A stretch of 8,493 nucleotides of DNA. Origin: Collinsella sp. (GTDB lineage Bacteria > Actinomycetota > Coriobacteriia > Coriobacteriales > Coriobacteriaceae). A model generated the notes under the pieces. The model was not told the origin of the DNA and ran no database searches. It worked only from the letters and a program-made list of their open reading frames with translations. The position numbers and the translations under genes were made by a program. Location: assembly GCA_019414325.1 (NCBI GenBank), contig DXMG01000067.1, forward strand, positions 1 to 8,493, in the 5' to 3' direction. Below are positions 1 through 6,874 of this stretch, piece by piece. Every line of letters starts with the position of its first letter. The first letter of the stretch is position 1.

Positions 1-785
1 GTAAGGTTGAGTACCTGCGGACCTCGGCAGAACGTGCCCGCATAGCTTTGTGCCATGTCGGCGTATTCGGCAATCGCATCGTGGAAGGCCTTGAAGGAGT
101 AGACCGTCTGCTGAAACACCTTGACCACGGGGATGCCGCGTACGTATTCGGTGCCGGTCTTGTTCATCTTGACCAGCGCTCCCATGTAGGCCTTCATGAA
201 CTCGGCGCCTTTGCCGCTCATCATGGTGGCCATGGCGCCAAGCGAAACGACGACCGAGATAAGGCATGCCACCCCCAAACGCCAATCGAGGGCGAAAAGC
301 AGCACGAGTAGGCCTGCGACCATGGCGGTGGCGCCGGCGATATCGGGCAGCATGTGCGCGAGCAGAGTCTCGGTGGAGGCGGCGCATCCGTCTACGATAC
401 GGCGCAGCTCACCGGTGGCGTGCGTGTCAAAGTAGCCAAGCGGCAGCTTAAGCAGGTGCTCGCTTGTAGTCTTGCGGATATTGGACGCGCAGCGAAACGC
501 AGACAGGTGCGTGCACATGAGCCCCACGAAATAAACTACGATGCTTGCCAGGGCAAAACCAACGGCCCACCAGCCATACATCGCGATATCGGTGGCTTCG
601 CTCCAGTTAGGTGCCACAGCGATAAGGTCTCGCGCGACAAACCAGATGCACACGTACGGGCCAAAGCTCAGCAGCTGCGAGAGCGCCGAGAGAGCCATGC
701 CCAAATAAGTTAGGAATTTACGGTCGCCGGCATATGCAAGCAGCTCGCCGATACCGCCGCCTTCCCTTTTTGATCCCTTTGCCAT
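1..785 (-). CDS. ABC exporter, fused permease/ATPase, N-terminal part (truncated by window edge)
   Basis: Reading the minus strand from the ATG at 783-785 gives 261 uninterrupted residues that run off the left edge, so this is the membrane half of a longer protein. Hydrophobic segments at about residues 24-48, 70-92, 147-167 and 169-189 look like exporter-type transmembrane helices. The cytoplasmic-loop sequence LPLGYFDTHATGELRRIVDG (115-134) is typical of type IV ABC exporters. EYVRGIPVVKVF (213-224) is typical of the siderophore/IrtAB-like and related half-transporter subgroup. The ATP-binding domain (Walker A, LSGGQ, Walker B) should follow outside the window, so the ATPase part is inferred. 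A GAAGGGA ribosome site sits a few bases upstream of the ATG. The gene is divergent from an AraC-type regulator, an arrangement common for iron/siderophore or drug exporters. The substrate cannot be read from this half. A second half-transporter gene may follow. Confidence 0.87.
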   Translation of the reverse strand, partial: MAKGSKREGGGIGELLAYAGDRKFLTYLGMALSALSQLLSFGPYVCIWFVARDLIAVAPNWSEATDIAMYGWWAVGFALASIVVYFVGLMCTHLSAFRCASNIRKTTSEHLLKLPLGYFDTHATGELRRIVDGCAASTETLLAHMLPDIAGATAMVAGLLVLLFALDWRLGVACLISVVVSLGAMATMMSGKGAEFMKAYMGALVKMNKTGTEYVRGIPVVKVFQQTVYSFKAFHDAIAEYADMAQSYAGTFCRGPQVLNL

Positions 786-804
786 GAGGTTCCCTTCTGA
801 CGGC

Positions 805-833
805 TTGAGAGTTAACCTCAATCAACTTATCAT
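805..833 (+). promoter_or_regulatory. Predicted sigma70-type promoter of the AraC-family gene
   Basis: TTGAGA (805-810) and TATCAT (828-833) each match the -35/-10 consensus at five of six positions and are separated by exactly 17 bp. Transcription would start near 840, leaving a leader of about 60 nt before the start codon. The promoter lies within the 114-bp gap shared with the divergent transporter gene. A small inverted repeat, ATCAA-N7-TTGAT (821-837), overlaps the -10 and could be an operator half-site pair. A regulator bound here could influence both directions. The call comes from reading only. Confidence 0.5.
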
Positions 834-899
834 TGATATGTTAGCCCAGGCACACAATCGAGCCAGGCGTGGACGTTTCCGCAAAGGAAGGGGACGCTT

Positions 900-1904
900 T
901 TGAAAATGCATCGGGCCGCGACCGACATAACCGAGCTCTATGCACCACAGTTTGAGCAGTTTGGCTTGAAGCTTTCCGGCAAGGGCGCTGTCTTTACCGG
1001 CGAGGTGGCAAACGACCGGGCGCACGGACGCGCATGGATCATGCCCCTCTCCCCCACATGCATCGTCATGGAGCATTTCATAACCCCGACGCGCAACATG
1101 TACCTAGCCGAATACACGCCCGAGCCATACGCCTGCGTGAGCGAGGTCAGCGCGCCCACACTTACATGCATGCCCGAGGCTGGCATAACGCCCGCGAACC
1201 TTAAACCATTGCATGGACCGTGGCCAAACAATGCCGTTTGCAGCTTTATCCAAGATAGCTGTGGCGAGGAATTAAGCCCGCTGTTTGCAGGGGAGCTCTA
1301 TCGCTCGCGCTCGGTGCTCTTTTTGCCTGGATATTTTGACAAACTGGAGCACCGCTATCCCACCGAGTTCGCGGGAATCTTTGAGGCGTTTGCCGAGCCA
1401 TGGCACGAGGAAGCGACGTCTGCCGTCTGCCACACGCTGCGCCGGATTAACGAGGACCGCGCCCGCACCGTAGGCGGACGCGTCTATATGCAGGGCATCG
1501 TGGAGACCATGGTCGCGGAGCTCGCCTGTTCGCGCGCGGCCCACAAGCAGGCGCGGCAGGCGGCAGACACACGCGTCAGCATAACCATTGCCGAAGAAGC
1601 AACGGCAATGATTGAGCGCACGCTCGACAAAGGCAGACGTATGGGTATCAACGAGGTGGCCGAGAGGCTCTACACAAGCCGCTCCAAACTATGCGCCACC
1701 TTTAAGGCCCAAACCGGCGAGTCCCTGGGCGCCTACATTCGCAGACGCCGCATGGAGCGAGCACAGGACCTTTTGGCCGATAGCGCGCTCACGATAGCGC
1801 AGGTGGCAGAGCGTCTAGGCTACCCTCAGCAGGCCGCCTTCGCCCAAGCCTTCAAACAATACATCGGCACCACCCCCACCGCTTGGCGAAACAAGCATCG
1901 CTAA
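900..1904 (+). CDS. AraC/XylS-family transcriptional regulator
   Basis: The 334-residue protein has a poorly conserved N-terminal half, presumably ligand-sensing, and a C-terminal AraC-type DNA-binding domain with two helix-turn-helix units. The first is at about 247-268 (INEVAERLYTSRSKLCATFK). The second is at about 297-320 (LTIAQVAERLGYPQQAAFAQAFK), and it is followed by the family ending YIGTTPTAWR. Start choice: the TTG at 900 lies about 8 nt after the GGAAGG ribosome site at 886-891. An ATG at 906 in the same frame is a slightly worse-spaced alternative that would shorten the protein by two residues. The gene is divergent from the ABC exporter at the left edge, which suggests it activates or represses that transporter in response to the substrate. 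The N-terminal half is not a recognisable cupin by eye, so the ligand is unknown. Its stop lies 64 bp from the convergent ATPase gene, with no strong terminator between them. Confidence 0.9.
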   Translation: MKMHRAATDITELYAPQFEQFGLKLSGKGAVFTGEVANDRAHGRAWIMPLSPTCIVMEHFITPTRNMYLAEYTPEPYACVSEVSAPTLTCMPEAGITPANLKPLHGPWPNNAVCSFIQDSCGEELSPLFAGELYRSRSVLFLPGYFDKLEHRYPTEFAGIFEAFAEPWHEEATSAVCHTLRRINEDRARTVGGRVYMQGIVETMVAELACSRAAHKQARQAADTRVSITIAEEATAMIERTLDKGRRMGINEVAERLYTSRSKLCATFKAQTGESLGAYIRRRRMERAQDLLADSALTIAQVAERLGYPQQAAFAQAFKQYIGTTPTAWRNKHR

Positions 1905-1968
1905 GGCCCAAGCTCCCTGGCCGTAACGGAGCGATTAATTAGCCGCCGCCTGTCAGCTCACCCAGAAT

Positions 1969-3333
1969 CTAAACGTCAAGATGTGCACGATCAAGCGCCT
2001 TTTTGATAAGAGGGACAGATCGATCAGCCAAATACAACGGAATGTTGAGCACCCCGTCATCGAGCTTTAGGTTCTTAAGTGAGTAGCGGACCCTCAATGG
2101 AGTCGTCTCCGCATGCTTGTCGGCATAGTACTTAAGGCTCTTGGAATGAACGATCTCTCCCGATTTGACCTCGACGGGAACGATTTCGTTTCCGACTTGA
2201 ATCAAAAAATCGACTTCGTGCTTCGGCTTCTCGTTTGTCCAATAACGCGGAGCAGCATCTAACTGTGAAAGTAATGCCTGAAGCACATAGTTCTCGGCGA
2301 ACGAACCTTTGAACTCCGAAAATAGCGCATCCGAGATGGCAAAAGCGGACGCATCCAGCCTTGCCATGCGGCGCAGCAAGCCGACATCAAGACAGTAGAC
2401 TTTAAATGCCTTGAGGTCATCGTACGCAGAGAGCGGCACACCACCGGCAGCATTAAGGCGAACCGCCGTGATGAGCCCAGCATCGGCAAGCCATTCCAGA
2501 GCATCCTCGTATTCTCGAGCACGAGCCCCCTCGCGCACCGCACCCCAAACGAACTTTTTGTTCTCGCGCGCCAACTGAGCTGGAATCGAGTTCCATATTT
2601 GCGAAAGCTTGGCGAACTGCGCACGGCCACCATGCTTGGCAAAATCGCGCTCGTAGGAATCCAAGAGATCAGACAACACCTTATCGACCTGAACGATATC
2701 GCCCGTCTCCACCCACCGGCCAAGAGCCTCTGGCATGCCGCCGCATGCAAAATAACGACGAAGATGCTCGACGAGACGGACATGGAAGAAATCGGGCACT
2801 GTCTCGATCTGATCAAGGCCGCCAAGGTATTCGTCGTAGTTTGCAGCGCCCTCGGCTTTCAGAAACTCGGAAAAGCTCATGGGGCGCATCTCCATGAACT
2901 CGACCTTTCCCACCGGAAAAGCGCTGGTCTCACGGGACAAGCGAACGCCCAACAAAGACCCTGCGCATGCGACGTGATACTCGGGGGCCTCGTCACAGAA
3001 GTATTTAAGGGCGCCGACTGCAGAAGGACAATCCTGGATCTCATCAATAATAAGCAGCGTTTCGCCGGGCTCGATAGGCTGTCCAAGTGCCAGGGAAAGA
3101 TTTGAGATGATCCGTCGAGGATCGCGCGTACCTTCGAAAAACTGAGCGTACTCGCTCTGTACCCCAGGTGACGGCTCCTCGAGCGTCAGATACACAAAAT
3201 TGAGGTACGAGGTTCGGCCGAACTCCTTAAGCGCCCACGTCTTTCCAACCTGGCGCGCCCCCTTAAGGATAAGCGGCTTACGATATTCTGACGCTTTCCA
3301 AGCGTTAAGCTTGGCAATGATATCTCGCTGCAT
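1969..3333 (-). CDS. Stand-alone ATPase with AAA_14 and DUF4143 domains
   Basis: This 454-residue protein has the normal length and order for the AAA_14 + DUF4143 family. The N-terminal P-loop is GARQVGKT (25-32, Lys31). The Walker B strand is LLIIDEIQ (93-100, Asp97/Glu98), followed by a sensor-like ACAGS (122-126). The hallmark GGMPEAL (198-204) opens the DUF4143 part. The C-terminus carries EVDFLI (373-378) and VEVKSG (387-392), matching a PD-(D/E)XK nuclease-like core with Asp375, Glu388 and Lys390 all present. The start is well supported: GGGAGG at 3341-3346 lies 7 nt before the ATG. The cellular role of this family is not established; members are often multicopy, sporadically distributed and suspected of mobile or defence-related roles. 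The gene stands alone between a converging araC gene and the upstream gat operon. By eye it is less GC-rich than gatCAB, consistent with later acquisition. A complex palindromic control region lies directly upstream. Confidence 0.92.
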   Translation of the reverse strand: MQRDIIAKLNAWKASEYRKPLILKGARQVGKTWALKEFGRTSYLNFVYLTLEEPSPGVQSEYAQFFEGTRDPRRIISNLSLALGQPIEPGETLLIIDEIQDCPSAVGALKYFCDEAPEYHVACAGSLLGVRLSRETSAFPVGKVEFMEMRPMSFSEFLKAEGAANYDEYLGGLDQIETVPDFFHVRLVEHLRRYFACGGMPEALGRWVETGDIVQVDKVLSDLLDSYERDFAKHGGRAQFAKLSQIWNSIPAQLARENKKFVWGAVREGARAREYEDALEWLADAGLITAVRLNAAGGVPLSAYDDLKAFKVYCLDVGLLRRMARLDASAFAISDALFSEFKGSFAENYVLQALLSQLDAAPRYWTNEKPKHEVDFLIQVGNEIVPVEVKSGEIVHSKSLKYYADKHAETTPLRVRYSLKNLKLDDGVLNIPLYLADRSVPLIKKALDRAHLDV

Positions 3334-3352
3334 GACCGAACCTCCCGCAAAG

Positions 3353-3427
3353 AAACTTCCGTAAACGTGATATTTCCCACATTTTACCCTAGGTAAAACG
3401 TGACATTTATCACATTTACGGAAGTTT
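3353..3427. promoter_or_regulatory. 75-bp palindromic control region with four half-sites upstream of the ATPase gene
   Basis: Two 36-bp arms (3353-3388 and 3392-3427) flank a 3-bp centre and match at 30 of 36 positions. The outer 13 bp (AAACTTCCGTAAA) and the inner 7 bp (TTTTACC) are perfect. Within the palindrome are two 27-bp units (3361-3387 and 3393-3419) in tandem at a 32-bp offset, close to three helical turns. Each unit is itself a quasi-palindrome with half-sites of the form GTAAA(A)YGTG. The core of the right unit is GTGA-N6-TCAC, the spacing used by CRP/FNR-family proteins; the left unit has GTGA-N6-CCAC. It ends 20 bp before the ATPase start codon, so a bound factor would probably control that gene. 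A TAAAAT near the centre on the minus strand is a possible -10, without a good -35. Confidence 0.65.
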
Positions 3428-3463
3428 TAAGCTCATTTCGCCACACTTTCATCACATTGAAAA

Positions 3464-3490
3464 GGCGGGGGCGCATTTTGCGCCTCCGCC
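3464..3490 (-). terminator. Rho-independent terminator hairpin for minus-strand transcription from gatCAB
   Basis: An 11-bp stem (3464-3474 with 3480-3490, one G-T pair, otherwise perfect and GC-rich) closes a 5-nt ATTTT loop. On the minus strand the stem is followed at once by TTTT (3463-3460). No U-tract follows on the plus strand. It lies about 190 bp past the gatB stop and just upstream of the ATPase control palindrome, so it would stop gat transcription from entering the ATPase gene. Confidence 0.75.
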
Positions 3491-3539
3491 ACCATCTTTC
3501 CTATCAGCCTACCTGACCCGAACGGCCGAGTCGTTGCAG

Positions 3540-3678
3540 AACCCGGGAGCCCCGGCAGGGCGGGTGCTTGCTCAAAATGAGTTCCGCACGCAAAGAAGGC
3601 CACTTAATGTGGCCTTCGTCTTGCGCAGGACTGTTCGAAATTTTGAGGAAGCACCCGCCCTGCCGGGGCTCCCGGGTT
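3540..3678. repeat. 139-bp nested inverted repeat immediately downstream of gatB
   Basis: The outer arms of 39 bp (3540-3578 and 3640-3678) are identical after inversion except for one position. They begin AACCCGGGAGCCCCGG and end CTCAAAAT. Inside, a second hairpin pairs GAAGGCCAC (3595-3603) with GTGGCCTTC (3609-3617) around a TTAAT loop. On the minus strand this inner hairpin is followed by TTT, so it may be an additional terminator for the gat operon. The extremely well matched outer arms far exceed what a terminator needs. That points to a dispersed repeat (MITE or REP-like), a structured RNA 3' end, or an element inserted behind gatB. No coding potential is seen. Confidence 0.8.
3595..3617 (-). 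terminator. Inner terminator-like hairpin after gatB
   Basis: A perfect 9-bp stem (GAAGGCCAC/GTGGCCTTC) with a 5-nt loop sits about 70 bp past the gatB stop. In the minus-strand direction it is followed by TTTGCG, a short and imperfect U-run. It would act as a first terminator ahead of the stronger one at 3464-3490. It is nested at the centre of the larger inverted repeat, so folding of the outer arms could affect it. Confidence 0.5.
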
Positions 3679-3683
3679 TCCGC

Positions 3684-5360
3684 TTACGAGAGCGACGTTC
3701 TCAGCAACTCGTTGAAGAGCTTCGGGTTGCCCTTGCCGCGGCTCGCCTTCATGCACTGGCCCACCAAAAAGCCGATGACCTTCTGGTTGCCGTCACGATA
3801 CTGCTGCGCCTGATCGGCACAGTTAGCCAGCACCTCGTCCACGATCGGCTGCAGCGCGCCGGCATCGCTCACCTGACGCATACCGCGCTCGTCGACGATC
3901 TTGTTGGGGTCGTCGCCGGTCTGGGCCATGGCCTCAAAGACCTCGTGCGCTTGGTTGGAGCTGATGGCATCGGTCGCCAGCAGCTTGGCCAGCGCTGCCA
4001 CCTGGGCCGGCGCAATGCCGGACTCGGTGAGCGAGACACCCGCGCCCTTAAGGTAGGCGATCATCTCGTTCACCAGCAGGTTTGCGACCGTCTGGGCCTC
4101 CTTGCCAGCCATACCGGCAGCAGCGGCCTCAAAGAAGTCAGCAAACTCGGGGTCGCCGGCGATCTGCTCGGCATCGGCCGCCTTAATACCAAAGTCGGCC
4201 TCAAAACGGGCGCGCTTGGCATCGGGCAGTTCGGGAATTTCGCCTCGGCAGCGGTCGATAAACTCGTCGTCCAGATCGAACGGCGCCAGGTCGGGATCGG
4301 GGAACAGGCGATAGTCGTCGGCCGTCTCCTTCACACGCATGACCACGGTACGCTTGCGGCTGGGCTCCCAGTGACGGGTCTCCTGGTAGATAATGCCGCC
4401 CTCCTCAAGCACCTCGGCCTGGCGGCAAATCTCGTAAGCAAGGCCGTCATGCAAGCTCTTAAACGAGTTGAGGTTCTTGAGCTCGGTCTTGGTGCCCAGC
4501 TTGGTCTCGCCGCGACGGCGCAGCGACACGTTGCCGTCGCAGCGCATGGAACCCTTCTCCATGGAGCAGTCCGAAATGCCCAGCGTCACAAAGATGCGAC
4601 GGAGCTTCTCCATAAACAGGCGGGCCTCCTCGGGCGTGCGCAAATCGGGCTCGGTCACGAGCTCAATCAAAGGCGTGCCGCAGCGGTTGTAGTCGACGAG
4701 CGACTCAGCCGCGGCGGTGATGCGGCCCTCGGCACCGCCCACGTGGACCATCTTGGCGGCGTCCTCCTCCATGTGGATGCGCAGGATGCGGATGGGCACC
4801 GTGTAGGAACCGTCCTCGCGGCGCTCGGGCATCTGCAGGTTGGACGCATCGTAGCTGGCCAGGTGGCCGGCGCGCTGGTTGCCCTCGCGCATGGTCGACG
4901 TCATGGACGTGGACAGTCCCTCGGCGTTGGCCGAGGCGCTCGCCAGGCTCTGGGCCTCGGCCTCGCCAAACGCGCAGTCGGGGCGCTCGGCGGCACCGCG
5001 ACCGGTCACGTCCAGATCCAGGTGACCGTACATGGCAAAGGCGACCGGACCCTGCGTGGTCTGAAAGTTCTTGGCCATATCGGGATAGAAGTAGTGCTTG
5101 CGGTAGAACATCGAGTGGCGCTGGATCTCGCAGTTGGTGGCGAGGCCGGCCTTGACGATGCTCTCGATGGCGCGCTTGTTGGGCACCGGCAGCGCACCGG
5201 GCAGGCCCAGGCACACCGGGCACACGTTGGCGTTGGGCTCGTCATCGTGGCTGAGCTTGCAGTTGCAGAACATCTTGGTGTCGAGTGCGGTGAGCTCGGT
5301 ATGGATCTCCAGGCCGATCACGGCCTCCCAATCCTGCAGAACCTCGGAAAGCTCCTTCAT
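3684..5360 (-). CDS. gatB: Asp-tRNA(Asn)/Glu-tRNA(Gln) amidotransferase subunit B
   Basis: GatB is the kinase/tRNA-binding subunit of GatCAB. It activates Glu-tRNA(Gln) or Asp-tRNA(Asn) with ATP and receives ammonia from GatA. Family landmarks are clear: WEAVIGLEIHTEL (11-23), a CxC...CxxC zinc site (Cys32, Cys34, Cys47, Cys50), RKHYFYPDMAKNFQTTQ (87-103), LVDYNRCGTPLIELVTEPD (221-239), GSMRCDGNVSLR (270-281) and TELKNLNSF (292-300). A C-terminal YqeY-like tRNA-binding tail runs from about 408 to 556 and includes NPKLFNELL. At 558 residues it is longer than the usual 475-500. Most of the excess is a polar, Ala/Ser-rich insertion at about 119-186, before IRILRIHMEED. The start overlaps the gatA stop as TAATG, with a GGGAGG ribosome site about 8 nt upstream inside gatA. 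It is the last gene of the operon. Confidence 0.97.
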   Translation of the reverse strand: MKELSEVLQDWEAVIGLEIHTELTALDTKMFCNCKLSHDDEPNANVCPVCLGLPGALPVPNKRAIESIVKAGLATNCEIQRHSMFYRKHYFYPDMAKNFQTTQGPVAFAMYGHLDLDVTGRGAAERPDCAFGEAEAQSLASASANAEGLSTSMTSTMREGNQRAGHLASYDASNLQMPERREDGSYTVPIRILRIHMEEDAAKMVHVGGAEGRITAAAESLVDYNRCGTPLIELVTEPDLRTPEEARLFMEKLRRIFVTLGISDCSMEKGSMRCDGNVSLRRRGETKLGTKTELKNLNSFKSLHDGLAYEICRQAEVLEEGGIIYQETRHWEPSRKRTVVMRVKETADDYRLFPDPDLAPFDLDDEFIDRCRGEIPELPDAKRARFEADFGIKAADAEQIAGDPEFADFFEAAAAGMAGKEAQTVANLLVNEMIAYLKGAGVSLTESGIAPAQVAALAKLLATDAISSNQAHEVFEAMAQTGDDPNKIVDERGMRQVSDAGALQPIVDEVLANCADQAQQYRDGNQKVIGFLVGQCMKASRGKGNPKLFNELLRTSLS

Positions 5361-6874
5361 TACAGCTCGCCTCCCTTCCCGGCAAAATCGGGCGCGACGG
5401 AAAGCGCAGGCGCACCCGTGGCGGCATCGGCAAAGCCGCGCTCCAGGGCGCGGGCAAACGTGAGCAACTGACGGTCCTTAAAGGCCGGACCCACCAGCTG
5501 GGCAGAAACGGGCAGCTGAGTATCCTCGCCCAGGCCCAGCGGCACCGAGATACCACCGTTGCCGCAGATGTTGAGCGAGATGGTGTACAGGTCCGAAAGG
5601 TACATCTGCGTGGGGTCGCTGATCTCGCCAAACTTAAAGGCCGTGCGCGGCGAGGCGGGCATGAGGATGGTGTCCACCTTGGCATACGCGGCGTCGTAGT
5701 CCTGCGTGATGAGCGTGCGGGCCTTCTGCGCGGCGTAGTAGTACTTGTCGTACACGCCCGAGCTCAGCAGGTAAGCGCCGAGCATCTGACGGCGCTTGGC
5801 CTCGGCGCCAAAGCCATGGGCGCGCGAGAGCGAGCTCTGGTCGGACAGGTTGGCGCAGCCCTCCTCCTGATAGCCGTAGCGAATGCCGTCGAAGCGGGCC
5901 AGGTTGGAGAACGCCTCGGCCGGGCCGATGACGTAGTAGGCGGCGATGGCGGCGTCCAGGTGCGGCAGGTCGACCTCGACCAGCTCGGCACCCTGGTTCT
6001 GCAGCTCCTGGGCGGCGTGCTGGACAGCAGTCTTGACCTCGGGCGTCAGGCCCTCGGCCTCCATAAACGCGGGAATGATGCCCACGCGCTTACCCTCGAT
6101 GCTGTCGTTGAGGTGATCGGTAAAGTCGACGGCGCAATCCTGGCTGGTGCAGTCGTACGGATCGCGGCCCGCGCCGGTAAGCGCGTTCATGGCCAGCGCG
6201 ACATCCTCGACCGTACGGCCAAAGGGGCCCACCTGGTCGAGCGACGAGCCAAAGGCAACCACGCCGTAACGGCTCACGGCGCCGTACGTGGGCTTAAAGC
6301 CCACCACGCCGCACAGCGACGCCGGCTGACGAATGGAGCCGCCGGTGTCCGAGCCCAGCGAGAGCGCGACCTCGCCTGCGGCGACGGCTGCAGCGGAGCC
6401 GCCCGAAGAGCCGCCGGGCACGCGCTCGGTATCCCAGGGATTGTTGGTGCGGTGGAACGCCGAGCTCTCGGTGGAGCTGCCAAAGGCAAACTCGTCCATG
6501 TTGGCCTTGCCCATGGGCAGGCAGCCGGCATCGAGCATGCGCTGGACGCAGGTGGCGGTGTAGACGCTCTGGTAGTTCTCGAGCATGCGGGAAGCGCAAG
6601 TGGTGCGCGTGCCCACGAGGTTCATGTTGTCTTTGATGGCCAGCGGCACGCCCGCAAGCGGGGGCAGCGGCTTGCCTGCGGCGCGGTCGGCATCCACACG
6701 CGCGGCGGCCTCGAGCGCAAGCTCGGGCGCCACCTGCAGGAATGCCTGGACCCCGCCCTCGCGCGCCTCGATGGCGGCAAGGGAGGCCTGGGCCACCTCG
6801 GTAGCGGTAAAGTCGCCGGCGGCAACGCCCGCGGCGATCTGGGCGGCGGTAAGGGAATCGAAGCTTAGCGCCAT
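5360..6874 (-). CDS. gatA: Asp-tRNA(Asn)/Glu-tRNA(Gln) amidotransferase subunit A
   Basis: GatA is the glutaminase subunit of GatCAB. It hydrolyses glutamine and channels ammonia to GatB in the cytoplasm. The 504-residue protein has the usual amidase-signature fold. The catalytic triad is visible as Lys81 (LAIKDN), the cis-Ser Ser156 (PGGSSGGSAAAVAAG) and the nucleophile Ser180 (SDTGGSIRQPA). Further conserved stretches are NMDEFAFGSSTESSAF (125-140) and GVVGFKPTYGAVSRYGVVAF. Length and motifs are normal and no lesion is seen. Its ATG overlaps the gatC stop and its stop overlaps the gatB ATG, both as TAATG, so the three subunits are probably made by coupled translation. A purine-rich GGGAGAGGGGGAGAG tract upstream of the start supplies the ribosome site. 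Confidence 0.97.
   Translation of the reverse strand: MALSFDSLTAAQIAAGVAAGDFTATEVAQASLAAIEAREGGVQAFLQVAPELALEAAARVDADRAAGKPLPPLAGVPLAIKDNMNLVGTRTTCASRMLENYQSVYTATCVQRMLDAGCLPMGKANMDEFAFGSSTESSAFHRTNNPWDTERVPGGSSGGSAAAVAAGEVALSLGSDTGGSIRQPASLCGVVGFKPTYGAVSRYGVVAFGSSLDQVGPFGRTVEDVALAMNALTGAGRDPYDCTSQDCAVDFTDHLNDSIEGKRVGIIPAFMEAEGLTPEVKTAVQHAAQELQNQGAELVEVDLPHLDAAIAAYYVIGPAEAFSNLARFDGIRYGYQEEGCANLSDQSSLSRAHGFGAEAKRRQMLGAYLLSSGVYDKYYYAAQKARTLITQDYDAAYAKVDTILMPASPRTAFKFGEISDPTQMYLSDLYTISLNICGNGGISVPLGLGEDTQLPVSAQLVGPAFKDRQLLTFARALERGFADAATGAPALSVAPDFAGKGGEL

Larger units (their letters stand above)
3334..3683. other. 350-bp intergenic region between the ATPase gene and gatB
   Basis: No convincing gene is present here. 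The stretch is built almost entirely of inverted repeats. From left to right it holds the ATPase ribosome site, a 75-bp palindrome (3353-3427), a rho-independent terminator hairpin (3464-3490), about 50 bp without visible structure, and a 139-bp nested inverted repeat (3540-3678) ending 5 bp from the gatB stop codon. Long plus-strand reading frames that enter this region are antisense shadows of gatB. Confidence 0.8.

Noticed and set aside
48..713. Several short plus-strand frames at the left end
   Set aside because: They are shadows of the minus-strand ABC exporter, whose translation is continuous and has transporter motifs.
1905..1968. Terminator between the convergent araC and ATPase genes
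   Set aside because: The best pairing is only 5 bp (GCTCC at 1912-1916 with GGAGC at 1928-1932), with an 11-nt loop and no U-tract.
3534..5471. A 645-codon open frame on the plus strand
   Set aside because: It is exactly antisense to gatB, whose protein shows all family motifs. The frame is open because of high GC third positions, and its Leu/Gly/His/Val-rich translation resembles no family.
5816..6868. A 350-codon open frame on the plus strand
   Set aside because: It is antisense to gatA, is an artefact of GC-rich codon use, and has no recognisable domain.
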